Origin: Berberis thunbergii
Lineage: Eukaryota > Streptophyta > Magnoliopsida > Ranunculales > Berberidaceae
DNA length: 64,000 bases
Assembly: GCA_003290165.1 (NCBI GenBank)
Contig: QNQO01005785.1
Location: 744,001 to 808,000 of the forward strand
Direction: 5' to 3'
Position 1 is the stretch's first letter. Each line of letters begins with the position of its first letter. A program made the position numbers and the translations under genes. Below are positions 23,597-34,630 of this stretch, one piece after another. Under the pieces are notes generated by a model that did no database searches, was not told the DNA's origin, and saw nothing but the letters and a program-made list of their open reading frames with translations.

Positions 23597-23601
23597 GAAA
23601 G
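23597..23601. repeat. Tat-1 left target-site duplication GAAAG
   Basis: GAAAG immediately left of the LTR at 23602. The partner is at 49544-49548. Confidence 0.92.
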
Positions 23602-24171
23602 TGACGCCTCCAAAGATCGTCTTCCTATGAGTTTGATCTTCAAAACAAATGTTACACTACCAAGGACCACCTTTTTGGTGGCTGAAGGCACTCCGATGCT
23701 TAAGTCAGCAACTCTATTTGAAAAAGGAAGTAAATCTGGACAAAATTTAGTTAAAGTTGCATAGCTGTGTTGAATGTTCCCTTTACCTTTTATAATGATC
23801 GTGGTTAATTTTCTGTGTGATTTAAGCATGTTAGGCGCAACAGAAGGAGATGTTTCTCGTAACAGTTTCCCCTTTCATAAAGATGCATCTGTGGAGGTGT
23901 AATTCTCTCCACAACTCTTTTTTGGTGAAATTTTCCTCTTCTTTATGAGATAATTCGTATCGGGACAGGATTTTGGTTTTGACTTGTTCGAGCCTGGACT
24001 TGGGCTTTGATTATATCTTCATATAGTGGGCTTTGTCTAGGCTTCTATTGTTGGTTTTAACCTTTTTGGGTTTTACAAACTAGCTCAATAGATGAGACGC
24101 TAGATCCCCACGATGGATGTTCTTTGCCATGTGTATGGCCACGATGAGCGGTCTATTTTGATGTATCATCT
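23602..24171 (-). repeat. Tat-1 3' LTR (left copy)
   Basis: 570 bp, from TGACGCCTCC to ATGTATCATC. It is clearly homologous to 49006-49543 along its length. The polypurine tract CTAACTAAGGGGGAGTAGCA (minus strand, 24172-24191) adjoins it, which fixes the orientation. Confidence 0.92.
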
Positions 24172-24191
24172 GCTACTCCCCCTTAGTTAGT
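24172..24191 (-). other. Tat-1 polypurine tract
   Basis: Read on the minus strand it is CTAACTAAGGGGGAGTAGCA, directly before the 3' LTR. It would prime plus-strand DNA synthesis. The same AGTAGC ending is found in Tat-2 at 63795-63800. Confidence 0.85.
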
Positions 24192-24491
24192 GGGCATGTT
24201 CATGCATCCACTAACTGTGTGGCGGTTTTATTTTCGATTTCAACATTACGACACATTTAGTGCTCTTACTATCTGTTACTGCCACTGTCTCTCCGATGAT
24301 ACATCTGCCTGCTTGTATTAGCGCGATTTCTGGGATTTCATACGATTGTCATATCTTGCATGTTCTCACAAGAGCGGACCTTTTGTTGTTCGTCCTTATA
24401 AAAAGAGAAGTTGAGTACGGGTTTACTGTATTTTGCACCCCTTCAATTTCTAGTTATTGATTATTTGATTTCTCGCATTTGTTTTGCAATC

Positions 24492-26725
24492 ATGTCTAGC
24501 TTCAGGGTTTTGAGTGGCGATGTTCTTGATGCTTGTGAAGCCTTTTTCTTGCCTAAGCGGGCGACACATGTGACTCTGGATAACATCCGTCATGATTATT
24601 CGTTGCTGACCAATTTGGAAACCGTTCTCCCTGAAGTGGGTGACATTCCTTGTCATCCAAAATAAGGATATATCGCTATGTACCCTGGCATGTTTTACTC
24701 CGGCTTTAGGCTTCCGGCTCCTGCGATCGTCTTAGAGTACCTAGACTTGGTTGGCATCGCTCTGGTCCAAATGGTTTCTAACGGTTGGAAGGTGATGATT
24801 GCGACCTTAGCAAGGGCTACCACATTTGGTATCCCTATGAATGTCAAGGTTTTGCATCCCTTGGTGGGGTTTAGTGTAAACTCTAATGACACCTGTTTTC
24901 TTTGCTTTTCTTCTTGCTTCAAGGACATATGAGAAAAGAATGGGGGTTGGTCAAAGTTCTGGTTTCATGTATCCCTTGCTTCCAATTACTTTAGGTTGCA
25001 TGGAAATCAGATTCTGCGGTCATTCTGGGAGCCTAAAAGAGTCGAGTTGTCGCTGTCGTTGGAAGAACATGAATTCTGTAGTCGATTTGACAATCTTCCT
25101 CGAGTCTCGGTGGAATATTTCCTTACTACGAATTCCATTGTCCGTAGTGGCTTATATTGTTGGGTGTGGTTGGTCACGCGGAGCCTATTGTCGGTCGTGC
25201 CTTGGATGTGACTGTTGCACGTGTTGGTGATGTGAATGTCCACCGCAAAGAGGGTTCTGTTGATGAACCTATACGCCAAATTGCTTCTGTTGCTACTAGA
25301 GGTTTTGGGAGTACCGGCTTGATTGTTAGAAAAGGAAAGTTCCTAGGCCTCCCAGCCCTTCCAAGATGTTGGTTGTTTGTTCTAGCCGTGTTTCAAAGAG
25401 AAAAAGCTCGCCACCTCGGTCTCGATGCTACTAGGGCTCATTCTCCTCTTGCTTATCTCCGAATGGAGGCCGTGTTTTGGAGGATGACTCTTCTGCTCGA
25501 GAGGATGAGGAAGTAAATCGAGTTCTTGAAAAGAGCAAGAAGGAGGTTTTCTGTCCTCTAGATGACCGTGACAAAGTCTTATTGCCTCGTAAGGTTTGCC
25601 ACTTTCCGCTGGCCTGATGATTGATGACTCTCGAATTATTGAAAATAAAATGCTTTAGTTTGGTCTTTAGTAGTCTGAGAATCCAAAGGGTACTAAGACC
25701 TTGGATGACTTTGAGTACAATCCGACATTGGAGAATTGAGTTGCTACTTGAGCTTGGGGCTTCAAACTCCCTGTCTCTTCTATTGTTGCTGGGACCTTGG
25801 GATCACCTGCTACTCCATCCGTTTTTCTTCCTGTTTTGACTGTGCCCGGGGAGTTTTGCTGGCCTTCAGAGATTGATGTGCAGGATAGTGTTCACAACCT
25901 CATTGGCGATTGGCTAATAGGGCTTTTATGCTCGTACGTCTACCACGTCGTCATATCGATGAGGGCCTCCAACACCTTATGGAAGGAATGACTCACCTTA
26001 CTTATGTGGCCGTGATGGGGTCAGACTGTATGGTTGCTCGTGATCAGGTGGCATTCATAGAGTGGAAATTGGTAGGACATATCCTGGTCCTTTCTCATGT
26101 TCTCTGCCAATCTGATTCATTGAAGGCGTAATGCATAGAATATGCAAGAGCCGCAGATTCTGCACATACATCGTTGAGGGAACTCGAGGCCATCCGTGAA
26201 ACGTTTTCTTCTAATCTCAAAACGTTTGAAGTTGAAAAATTGGGTAAGTTGCAGTCCCGTCTAGATGCTGTTGAGAAAGAGTTGTCCGATCGAAAGGCTA
26301 AAAGTGACGAGGCCATTCATTCTGCTGAGGAATGTTTTGAAAGTCTTAAGGCTTCTGTGACTCAAATCGCTCAGCTGAATTCCGAGTTTGTAGCAACCAA
26401 GTCTGCGGTTTTTGCTAGACTTGTGGCCGTTGATAATGAATTAGCGTCAACCCGAGCTGAGATATCATCTATTACTGAAAGGCTGAAGGCAGCTGAGGCT
26501 GCGAATTGGAAAAGAGTGGTCGATGGTCGCCATGACTTCTTGGATTTCCTGGAGACACAAGGTTTAGACATGTTCGAATACCATTGCTTTGCTGAGCAGG
26601 AATTCGATGATGTCGAAGAAGTCGTTCTAGATTCACTGAGTGATCCGGTTGTCGGAAAACCTTCTCAGCACTTGCCTAAGCCCATACCACCTAGAGATGC
26701 TACTGATGTCGACACCCTTTCTTAA
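24492..26725 (+). pseudogene. Tat-1 antisense ORF (aORF), gypsy-associated Transposase_28-like with coiled-coil C-terminus
   Basis: Reads opposite to the element's own gag-pol. It starts near the 3' LTR with MSSFRVLSGDVLDACEAFFL. The segment LPAPAIVLEYLDLVGIALVQ, then FGIPMNV and the later W-S-K-F-W-F-H resemble the 'putative gypsy type transposon' family (Pfam PF04195, from memory). The C-terminal 183 residues (26174-26725) are open and strongly heptad-like, with repeated LQSRLDAVEKEL and AEISSITERLKAAEA, which indicates a coiled coil; they end DATDVDTLS. Stops and frameshifts divide the first two-thirds. Its 3' end converges on the end of pol (27180). The function is unknown. Confidence 0.75.
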
Positions 26726-27179
26726 TTGTTTCTTTTGATTATCTTGTAATCCATTTTTTAGAAGATCAATGGAAATTTTATATTTCGCATTTGTTGTGTC
26801 TAGTATGTCTAGCTTATCAGCTTTTTACTTACGATATTCCTAGCAGATTTCTGACTCATTCGTCCAAATTTTATGAATGACTTCGATGTTCGACATTCTA
26901 GTCGTGTAGAAGCTCTTTTTAAGGAATCCAATTCTATATCTAAATTACGAAGTCGTACATTATAGTCGACGAGAAAAGTCTGGCTCTTACATTCTCGTAC
27001 TTTATTACTTCGTAGTTGATCAGGCCGAAACTTTTTGTTTTTATGTCCAACTCATTCGTCCGGTACATATATTTGTTTTTGCTTGATACTCTAGCCGTGC
27101 TGAGTATTTTCATGAGTTGGGTTTCTAATCTGACTTCATTGTCCTGACTGAATTCTTGTCATTTTGAATTCGAAAAAGT
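26726..27179. other. Convergent spacer between Tat-1 aORF and integrase
   Basis: About 450 bp between the 3' ends of two oppositely read genes. It has repeated short motifs such as ATTCTAGTCGTGTAGAAG and ATTATAGTCGACGAG. No coding signal. Confidence 0.5.
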
Positions 27180-28270
27180 TCATTGATAATATATTTTCAA
27201 GTGTTCTACATTCCATGGCTGAGGTAGCTTTTCACCTTCCTTGTTTTCCAACCAGTATGTTCCTGGTTCGTTGATCTTTATAACTCTGTATGGTCCTTCC
27301 CAATTTGGGTTTAGCTTGTCCACACTAGGTTTCTTTGTGTTGAGTTGGACTTTTCGTAGTACCCAGACGCCCATGTTAAAAGTGCGGATTCACACCCTCT
27401 TGTTGTAATATCCGACCATATGATGTTGGTAGGCCGCTGTTTTGATAGAGGTCGCTTATCGCTTTTCCTCGAGGAGGTCCAGCCTAACTCTCAGTGCTTC
27501 GATTTTGTCCTCAGTGGAATTCTTTGGTTTGGAATGTTGGTATACCAATCTTCACGGGTATCATTGGTTCAGATCTGTATGCAAGGGTGAAAGGTGTTTT
27601 TCCTGTCGGAATTCGTTTTGTTGTTCTGTATGCCCAAAGGACGCCACACAACTCGAATGTCCACAATCCTTTTGCCGCCTCGAGCCTTCTTTTGATTGCT
27701 TCCAAGATTGTCCTGTTGGTGACCTTTGCTTGTCCATTTGCCTATGGATGGGCATGTGCAAAGAAGTGCTGCTGGATATTCAGGTTTTCATATAACTCAT
27801 TGATCTTCTTGCCTTCGCCATTGTTTGCGATAATTACCCTTGGGATCCCGAATCTGCATATTATGTCTTTCCAAAGAAAATTCTCAACTTGGGTTTCTCC
27901 TATCTTCGCGAGGGGCTCTACTTCTGCCCACTAAGTGAAGTAGTCTATTGCTACGAGAAGAAAACTTCTTCTATTAGGAGTACTCCGTTTGATATATACG
28001 CCAGGATTGGAGTTGTTTTCTTGATTCACGACACATGTTTTTTCCACCTTATTTTCAAGTATGGAGCTTCCTTGTATCATGATGAGCGGATTATCATTTT
28101 CCTTAGTTTTTTATGCCTCTTTTGCTAGTTCGTCGACTCTTTTATTCTCCGTCCATGCACATCGTTTAAGGACGTCATTCCGAAAGACTTCGACTAGTTT
28201 TGTGGGTTTTTTGGTGGTAGGCCTTCATTCGAGTATCTTTGACTTGAAACTCGCCGTTTAGTTGATTGAC
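27180..28270 (-). pseudogene. Tat-1 integrase
   Basis: The end of pol in the element's direction. The catalytic-core C-terminal part reads RVIIANNGEGKKINELYE, then HAHP-stop-ANGQAK (a CAG to TAG change at 27742-27744) and RRLEAAKGLWTFELCGVLWA. The C-terminal domain ends NWEGPYRVIKINEPGTYWLE and WNVEHLKIYYQ. Frameshifts make it non-functional. Confidence 0.85.
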
Positions 28271-28596
28271 CACCAGTTTGGAATCATAAAGACATTGATG
28301 TCTTTTATTCCCAAGTGTTTTCTAACTTTAGCCCGACTACCACAGTTTCGTACTCGGCTTCGTTGTTTCAGGCTTTAAAGTTGGATTTTATCATTTTCTC
28401 CAATGCGATGCCTTCCGAGTTGTACAAGACTAATCCAACTCCGCTTCCCGCTTTGTTGGATGCTCCGTCACAACAAAGGATCCATTCGTCGGTGATTGGA
28501 TTGGATTGTTCTCCTTCACTCTTGTTTTTCGGTTGTTGGTTATTGCTTCCTGTGAATTCGGCGATGAAATTTGCTAATGCTTGCGCTTTGATAGCG
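28271..28596 (-). pseudogene. Tat-1 RNase H, downstream half
   Basis: Reads ALANFIAEFTG, then WILCCDGASNKAGSGVGL, the RNase H start with its catalytic Asp. The other side of the interruption is at 46178 onward, where the RT-RNase H connection continues. Confidence 0.8.
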
Positions 28597-28601
28597 GTTA
28601 T

Positions 28602-30444
28602 TGATAGTCACGTAATTATTACATAATATATCCCTTAATTTATATATGTTAGTGTTTCAATTATTATATTTCAATATAATTATTTCGTTTCATGTCTTTG
28701 TAGGAATTTGATCGTGAACGATGAAATCGCATAAAGACGACAATTTAAGGAATAATCAATTGGTTGATTCTAGCGGTGGTAGATAGTAGAGGGTCACATA
28801 TCTAAACCTAACCCAAATAAACCTAGGTCCACCTAATTTAACCTAAGCCTAAACCCAAAAAGTTAACCTAAAAACCCAAGCTGAATGCCTTTTGGAGAAC
28901 CCAAGCCCAAGAAAATAGGAGAACCATATTTAGGTTTCTTTATTCCCTTATATGGAGTCTCTCTCTTTTCCTACATGTGTTTTCTTCCTCTCTTTTCCAG
29001 CCACCACGCCAATCCACCCTACCGACAATCTTCGCTCGATAGGAGAACCGGCAGTGCGATCATTCCGCCACCACCACCACCACCACCACCACCACCTCCT
29101 CCTCCTCGTCCTCCACCATCTGCCGTCACCTCGCCTTCCTCCCTCCCCCGCTCTTCCTCGCTCGCTAGGGAGACGCCACACCTTATCCCTGTCGCAAACA
29201 AAACGCACGACCACCATCCACGACTCCCCTGTTCCACTCTTCTTCCCCTGCTTTCGTGTCTCTCTTCACCTTGCCACCGTCCAACATTCACACCGTCGAG
29301 CACCACCATCAGACGCCACCACCTCCTCCTTGCCGTTTCTCTCTTTTTCAGCCACCGCCCTATTCCACCGTGCGACAGAGCTCCATCGCCCTGTCTCCCT
29401 CCTCCATTCTCGCCCTCTCCGGTCTCCCTCTCTGTTAATCCTTCTCCCGTCCCTCTCTCTCTTGCAAAGACTGGAGCTCGTCGGAGGAACAAAGACCTCG
29501 CGAGGATAGGGAAAATAGGGAGCGCCGTATTTGTCTCCCTGTTCCTATTCCTCCTTCGCGTATTTTTTTCTCTCGTTGTTTCCTCACCCTCTCTCTGTCT
29601 TCTCGCAGGTACCGAAGCCGTTTGGAGCGAAGACGAAGGCGCAGTGAAAACGCGCGATTTTTGGCGAGGACCAACTATTTTTCAAACAGTTGGCTATTGG
29701 TACTCTGAGATCCTGTAAGAGCCACCACAACCCATCAACAGTCTTTCTCGGGATGCGCGTTCACGCTGAGATGGATTTCACTGATGCTGTGACAACCACC
29801 ACCATGATATTCTAGACCCCGTGCCTAGGCGAAGATGAAACCACAAGGTTTCCTAGAGTTTGTGTATTTGAATTTATTGTTTCTATATACTTGAACATTA
29901 AACCCAGTTGATTTCTGAGTTTCAATAATTTGCTTTCATCGATTATATCCGGATTAATTATCTAAACTAGTCGGTAGTTAGAAGTACCCTTTATTGATAT
30001 TCAAAGTATGCTTTAATCATTTAATCTGAATTTGTGATTGTGTGTGCCGTAAGAAGACACACAATGCTAGGGGTTTATACCTTTGCTGAAATCAATTGCG
30101 AACTTAGATTAATCTTTAGGTTAGTCATGTTAATTCTTGAAAACAATAATTTGGATTACACAAATCTCGAAAAACCTGTGGTGGATTCGATGTCTCGGTC
30201 CCCTATCTTATCATTCTATCAGTTTAATTTTAGTTGTCAATTTAGTCTCTTAATTTTAGTACTTTATATCTACTGTAACCCCAACTCTAAATTAGTTCAA
30301 ATAAGTCTTAGAATTCGATTGTCATTCAATCCTCGTGGGATCGATCTGTATTTGCCACTATCTACTAGTTAGACAGTCGTGCACTTGCGGTATTACAAGT
30401 AGGGTTTATTAGCTTATTAATTTAGGTTAATAAAAACTCCACCA
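28602..30444 (+). repeat. Athila-like element 5' LTR
   Basis: 1843 bp, beginning TGATAGTCACG and ending AAAACTCCACCA. A C-rich leader region (28990-29480) contains a (CCA)n run at 29070-29096 that is shorter in the 3' LTR. Long open frames here (for example 28885-29718) are low-complexity P/H/S-rich and are not taken as genes. Confidence 0.92.
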
Positions 30445-30448
30445 AGTT

Positions 30449-30468
30449 TTTGGCGCTGTTGCCGGGGA
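30449..30468 (+). other. Athila-like element primer-binding site region
   Basis: TTTTGGCGCTGTTGCCGGGG lies five bases after the LTR, the usual PBS form of this group of gypsy elements. Confidence 0.85.
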
Positions 30469-31371
30469 TTGTAACGGTACAATCGAAATCTAGGGTTGTT
30501 TTTGCTAGTTTATAAATTAGGTTTAATTTTATTTTAGGAACAGTGTTACAAGTCATTTTCTTATTTGTTTTATTTGCTTAAGTTTGAATTATTTTTTTGC
30601 ATTTATTTTGCAGCGGTCACACACATAGGAGCTCAAGTGGGAACGAAGTGAAATATTGCGATTCGCAAAGAAACTCTCAGAAATCGATTTCTACCCGGCA
30701 TTGCAAGTAACCCGAAAGAGGTTCACGCCGGAGGTAACTTCTACCCACCACATCTGCACGCGATTTCTGTCGTATTGCATGCAAATTACCGTGTTTAGCT
30801 TGTTCTAGGTCGTATTGCATGTAAATTTGAATAGTGACAGGATTGAGTTGAAACTTCCGTGCCCTCTCCCGCGGAGAGGTTAATCACCATCTATTTTAGG
30901 GTTAGGAACCTAGGACTTTATTATTTAAAATTTGTAGCAAGATAATTATCTAGGAATGGTGTGACGCTCATAAGAACCCTCTTTGGACGTTTGATAGCTT
31001 AAAGTGGTCGAGTGAAGGAACATATCCCATCTGGGAACAGTTCTTGAACTGGCATTTCACTTTGAGCTAGAGAGTGGAAAAAGAGGTAAGAGCAATTATG
31101 TAGTGGCAGATTGATAGGAAATTACTGTGCCTCTCCCACGGTTAGGTAAATTGAATTGAATTTCAGCCCTGCATTATTAAAGAAAAGCTATAGCGCCGGC
31201 TTCCATTCATTTTGTTTGTGCATCATTTAGGGTTTTGTTGTTTTTATTTTATTTTTAGTTAGGTCATCTTCATATAGCAGTTAGGCTTGCATTAAAAAAA
31301 ATTAAAAAAAAATTAAAAAAAATAAAAAATAAAAAATTCTTGAGACCAAGGAAATGGTTGAGGAGAAATAA
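30469..31371 (+). other. Leader of the Athila-like element, non-coding
   Basis: No gag N-terminal or capsid coding is recognisable. It contains two similar stretches with CTCTCCC(A/G)CGG near 30860 and 31130, and an A-rich tract at 31290-31340. Confidence 0.55.
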
Positions 31372-32790
31372 TTTAAGGATTATTTCTCCCCTTCTACCTC
31401 GAAGCTTGAAACAATTCTTATGACGATGACTCAGAAATTGGATGCACTTATGAATTTGACTCAACCCCTGCCTCCCACTAATGTTTCATTTGAAGGTTGT
31501 GTTGCATGTTCGAGTCCTAGTCATTCTACAGCTGATTGTCATTTGCAATATGATTATTCTGAATATTTCGCTGAGCAAATCCATTCTTTTAATGCTAATT
31601 GGCGACCTGGTTATAATTCAAAGTCCAATTATTACAGCCCTGGTTTTGCCAATAATCAAAATTTCTCCTGGGCTCATAACTCACACCAAGGGGGACATAG
31701 TTTCTCTTAGGCTCCTCAATACCCTCATCATGTTATGCCTCAATTTAACCAAGCTCCTCCATCCAACAAATCAAGTTTAGAGGAAATGATTAACCGTTTT
31801 ATGCAACTCACAGAACGACTGCTTGAACATGATTCTCAGGCTATGTTAGAGTCAAAAGCCATGATTCAGCACCAATCTCAAGCCATCAATAGACTTGAGA
31901 TAGTTGTAGATCATATTACTGAGGCATTATCTGAAAGTGAGTTAGGACGAGTTCCTAGTCACTCTGTTCAAAATTTAGAGGGTCAATTCATAACTGGTAG
32001 CACATCGTCAGATGATGTTTTTGAGGATAATGTGATCGAAACTACTTTGCTTCCTGACCCATTCACTTCCCCACATTTTCATGATGACCCACTCGACATA
32101 TGCCTTCCTAGTGACTCTTGCATGAAGTCTAATTCTCAATGTTCTTTGGAGTCAAGCATCGACTATTTTCACGATACGAATGACCCCATAATTCAAGAAA
32201 TAGTCAAGTCGTTATCGGAGGACGCATCTAATGAGAGACTACATGCCATGGGTAGTGCTAATTCTAGGTTTGGGGGTGTTGTTGCGTTGTCTAACTCATC
32301 ATCTTGGTGTAGTTCATTTTGTTATGATGAGTCTGTACCATCCGATATATCTATAGACATACCTCTTTCCATCCCTTTCATATTGACTGATGCTACCTAT
32401 GTGGATCCATTGTTTGTAAGAGATGATTTCAGTTTTGACCACCCTATTGTGATACATATTCAATCTTCTGATTTGCAACCTGACTTAAGATGTCCCTTTT
32501 TAGGAGTAGGTATGAGTCATTTATTGGATATCATTGTTTGTGACCCTTTTCTGCTCAAGGTTCCCACAAATTTTCTAAGAATGCGAGTTCATTTGTATTT
32601 GCTCTATGATTTTGCATGGCGCCTTCGTAGCTTTTGGGATGTGTTTGTATACGTTGTGTCGCCTGTGGTTGCTACTAATTGTTGGACGGATCCTCAACTT
32701 TTTAGATTGTTGCTATATGATTCCTTGCCCCTTTTTGAGGAGAGTGTTTGCTATGTTCTTCCTCTTCACTTTATGGTACATCATTTGTGA
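31372..32790 (+). pseudogene. gag-like ORF of the non-autonomous Athila-like element, one in-frame TAG
   Basis: A single frame from 31372 to the stop at 32788-32790, broken only by TAG at 31708-31710; the ATG is at 31420. The first part has a zinc knuckle CVACSSPSHSTADC (C-x2-C-x4-H-x4-C) followed by NNQNFSWAHN, the Athila gag C-terminal signature. The following 351 open residues (31735-32790) start with a helical part (MINRFMQLTERLLEHDSQAM) and continue as an acidic S/D/P-rich, then hydrophobic, sequence that I do not recognise. The TAG follows SFS and precedes APQYP, so a CAG to TAG decay is likely. A long open frame without pol in such an element is unusual; the function of the C-terminal part is unknown. 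Confidence 0.7.
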
Positions 32791-32809
32791 GGAAGAATAT
32801 ATGTCAGGC

Positions 32810-32850
32810 TGACGACGTTAAACCAAGCGCTCCTAGGAGGCAGCCTAGCT
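32810..32850 (+). other. Conserved post-gag motif with palindrome
   Basis: GACGTTAAACCAAGCGCTCC followed by TAGGAGGCAGCC, with palindrome CTCCTAGGAG, just after the gag stop. I recall similar AAGCGCT...GGAGGCA sequences after the ORFs of plant Athila-like elements; the role is unknown. Confidence 0.5.
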
Positions 32851-33830
32851 TCAGTTGTGTCATTATGGTTAGTCTGGATTGATTTTTGAGTTTTCTAGTT
32901 GCATTTCAATCATACTAACGCTCTGTAACAATTTTGACTTTCAATTGATACATGTAATTTTATTTTTATTTGTGTCCTCTATTGTTTTTATCAATTTATC
33001 ATGATGAGTCCACAGTTTTTATATCTCTGAGCGTTCATTGGTGGACAATTTCGTCGAAATTGGCAAAAAACTTTCCCATGGTAATATCACTCTAACTCTC
33101 ATCTTTTCTTTTTCCTGCATTTGTCATGATCATCATTTTATACATTGAGGACAATGTTTGGTTTAGGTTTGGGAGTGAGGTTTAAGAGCTTTTATGCATT
33201 CTTCGAAAATTTTGAAATGAAATGTATTTCACAATTGACTATTGTATTCTACTCAATCTCCATTGAATACATAGTTAATTATGAATGTGTGAAAATTTTT
33301 CGATTTGAAAATGCATTCAAAATCTAAGTTCATTTTCAATGAAGAGGATGTGCTTTCAAGTATGCCTTTAAATTTGAGGAATGCATGCTTTCACTTGTCA
33401 CTTTTATATATCAATAGGAAAACATATGGTTTGATATTATCTTTAAGTTAAATATATTTTATGAAATTTTTTCGACTTGACCACTCTTGCACTATAAGCC
33501 AAGTTAGCATAATTTGAAGTTAATCTATAAGATATTAACTAGAAAACCTTAGAATAATAGTGGAGACTTAACCATTGTGAGTTTTGCGACATTCTATTTT
33601 TCTTGAGGGTTATTAAATAAACTCTGACTTTTCTTGAATCTGCATTATCTCGTTGATGATCTCATTACTCTTGTTTCTTATATTGATTGTTTTGAGAATG
33701 ACGTTAAAGTTGAATTATTACACTAGAACTTCTTGATTTATTTAGTTGAGATGTAATAATACCGACTAGAACTTAAGAAGTGATATATGCATTTTTCTTT
33801 GAACCGTTCTTTAGCCTTTTAACATACCTA
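32851..33830 (+). other. Non-coding 3' region of the Athila-like element, left part
   Basis: AT-rich, without recognisable coding sequence, where pol would be expected in an autonomous element. Confidence 0.6.
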
Positions 33831-33847
33831 ATGATAAATATCCGTTT

Positions 33848-34613
33848 AGGTCAGAAATTAGTTAAGTGGCGGGAGGCTTTAGAGAGTAAAGGTTTTAGAA
33901 TTAGCCGTTCGAAGACGGAGTATCTAGTGTGCAACTTTGGTTGTGAACCACGAGGGAGAAGTAATGCAATTGAGATCGAAGGTGTAGAGGTCCTAGAGTG
34001 CTAGGCTTTTCGATATCTTTGATCTATAATTCAAAAGAATGGGGCTATTGGAGAAGATGTAGACCATAGAATTAAAGCTGGTTGGTTGAAATGGAGAATG
34101 GCGTCAGGAGTATTATGCGATAGAAGGATGCCTGCAAGGCTAAAAAGGAAATGCTATAAGACAATTGTTCGACCAGCCATGCTATACGGTTAAGAATGTT
34201 GGGCTACTACGGGACAACATACGCATAGGATGGCAGTAGCAGAAATGCGTATGTTAAGTTGGATGTGTGGTAAAACTCGTAAGGATAAAATTAGAAATGA
34301 AAGAATTAGGAGATATTTAGGTGTAGCGCCCATAGATGACAAAATTATAGAAATACGTTTAACTTGGTTTTGTCATGTGCATAGGAGACCAAGCACGACG
34401 CCAATTAGAAAATGTCTAGATTGGCAAGTTAATGGAGGGTGTAAACGGAGGGGACGATTGTTGAAAACTTGGATGAAGACGGTGAATGAAGATATCATTG
34501 TGCTTGGATTACGCGAGGATATGTGGGAAGATCGCATTGCTTGGAGAACCAAAATCCATGTAGCCGACCCCAAAAATATCGGTAATGGGCTTTAATGATG
34601 ATGATGATGACGA
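33848..34613 (+). mobile_element. RTE-type LINE, 5'-truncated insertion with 17-bp TSD
   Basis: Flanked by ATGATAAATATCCGTTT (33831-33847) and ATGATAAGTATCCGTTT (34614-34630), one mismatch. It encodes the end of RT and the C-terminal part of a plant RTE ORF2: [50 protein letters not shown] and IHVADPKN. It ends in a (GAT)n-type tail, as RTE elements do. In-frame stops at 34001 and near 34191 make it a relic. The 5' end is missing. Confidence 0.88.
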
Positions 34614-34630
34614 ATGATAAGTATCCGTTT

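Larger units (their letters stand above)
19742..23601 (+). pseudogene. LINE-0: L1-type retrotransposon ORF2, 5' portion (EN, RT, zf-RVT, start of RNase H)
   Basis: Decayed ORF2 of a plant L1-type LINE. The endonuclease begins MIYSQNCRVLGSSF and keeps the E-T-K motif, with a stop just before it. The WTNK region follows near 20290, then RT at about 21180-21830 (RLISLCN, GIKQGDPLFPFLF). The catalytic box reads F-A-N-D instead of FADD (21768-21779). Thumb and zf-RVT traces continue to about 22960, and the RNase H tail (SFEAELEAVKLAS) is at 23540-23583. Many stops and frameshifts, plus a 26-G run at 22277-22302. It is cut at 23601 by the Tat-1 element and resumes at 49549. Confidence 0.85.

Noticed and set aside
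24411..26725. Possible host gene with a coiled coil on the plus strand
   Set aside because: It lies between the 3' LTR and integrase of Tat-1, in the place known for antisense ORFs of Tat elements, and is broken by stops.
28885..29718. Long plus-strand ORF (277 codons) rich in P, H and S, with minus-strand and other-frame partners
   Set aside because: It lies entirely in the 5' LTR of the Athila-like element, is driven by (CCA)n and CT-rich low complexity, and is open in several frames and both strands at once.
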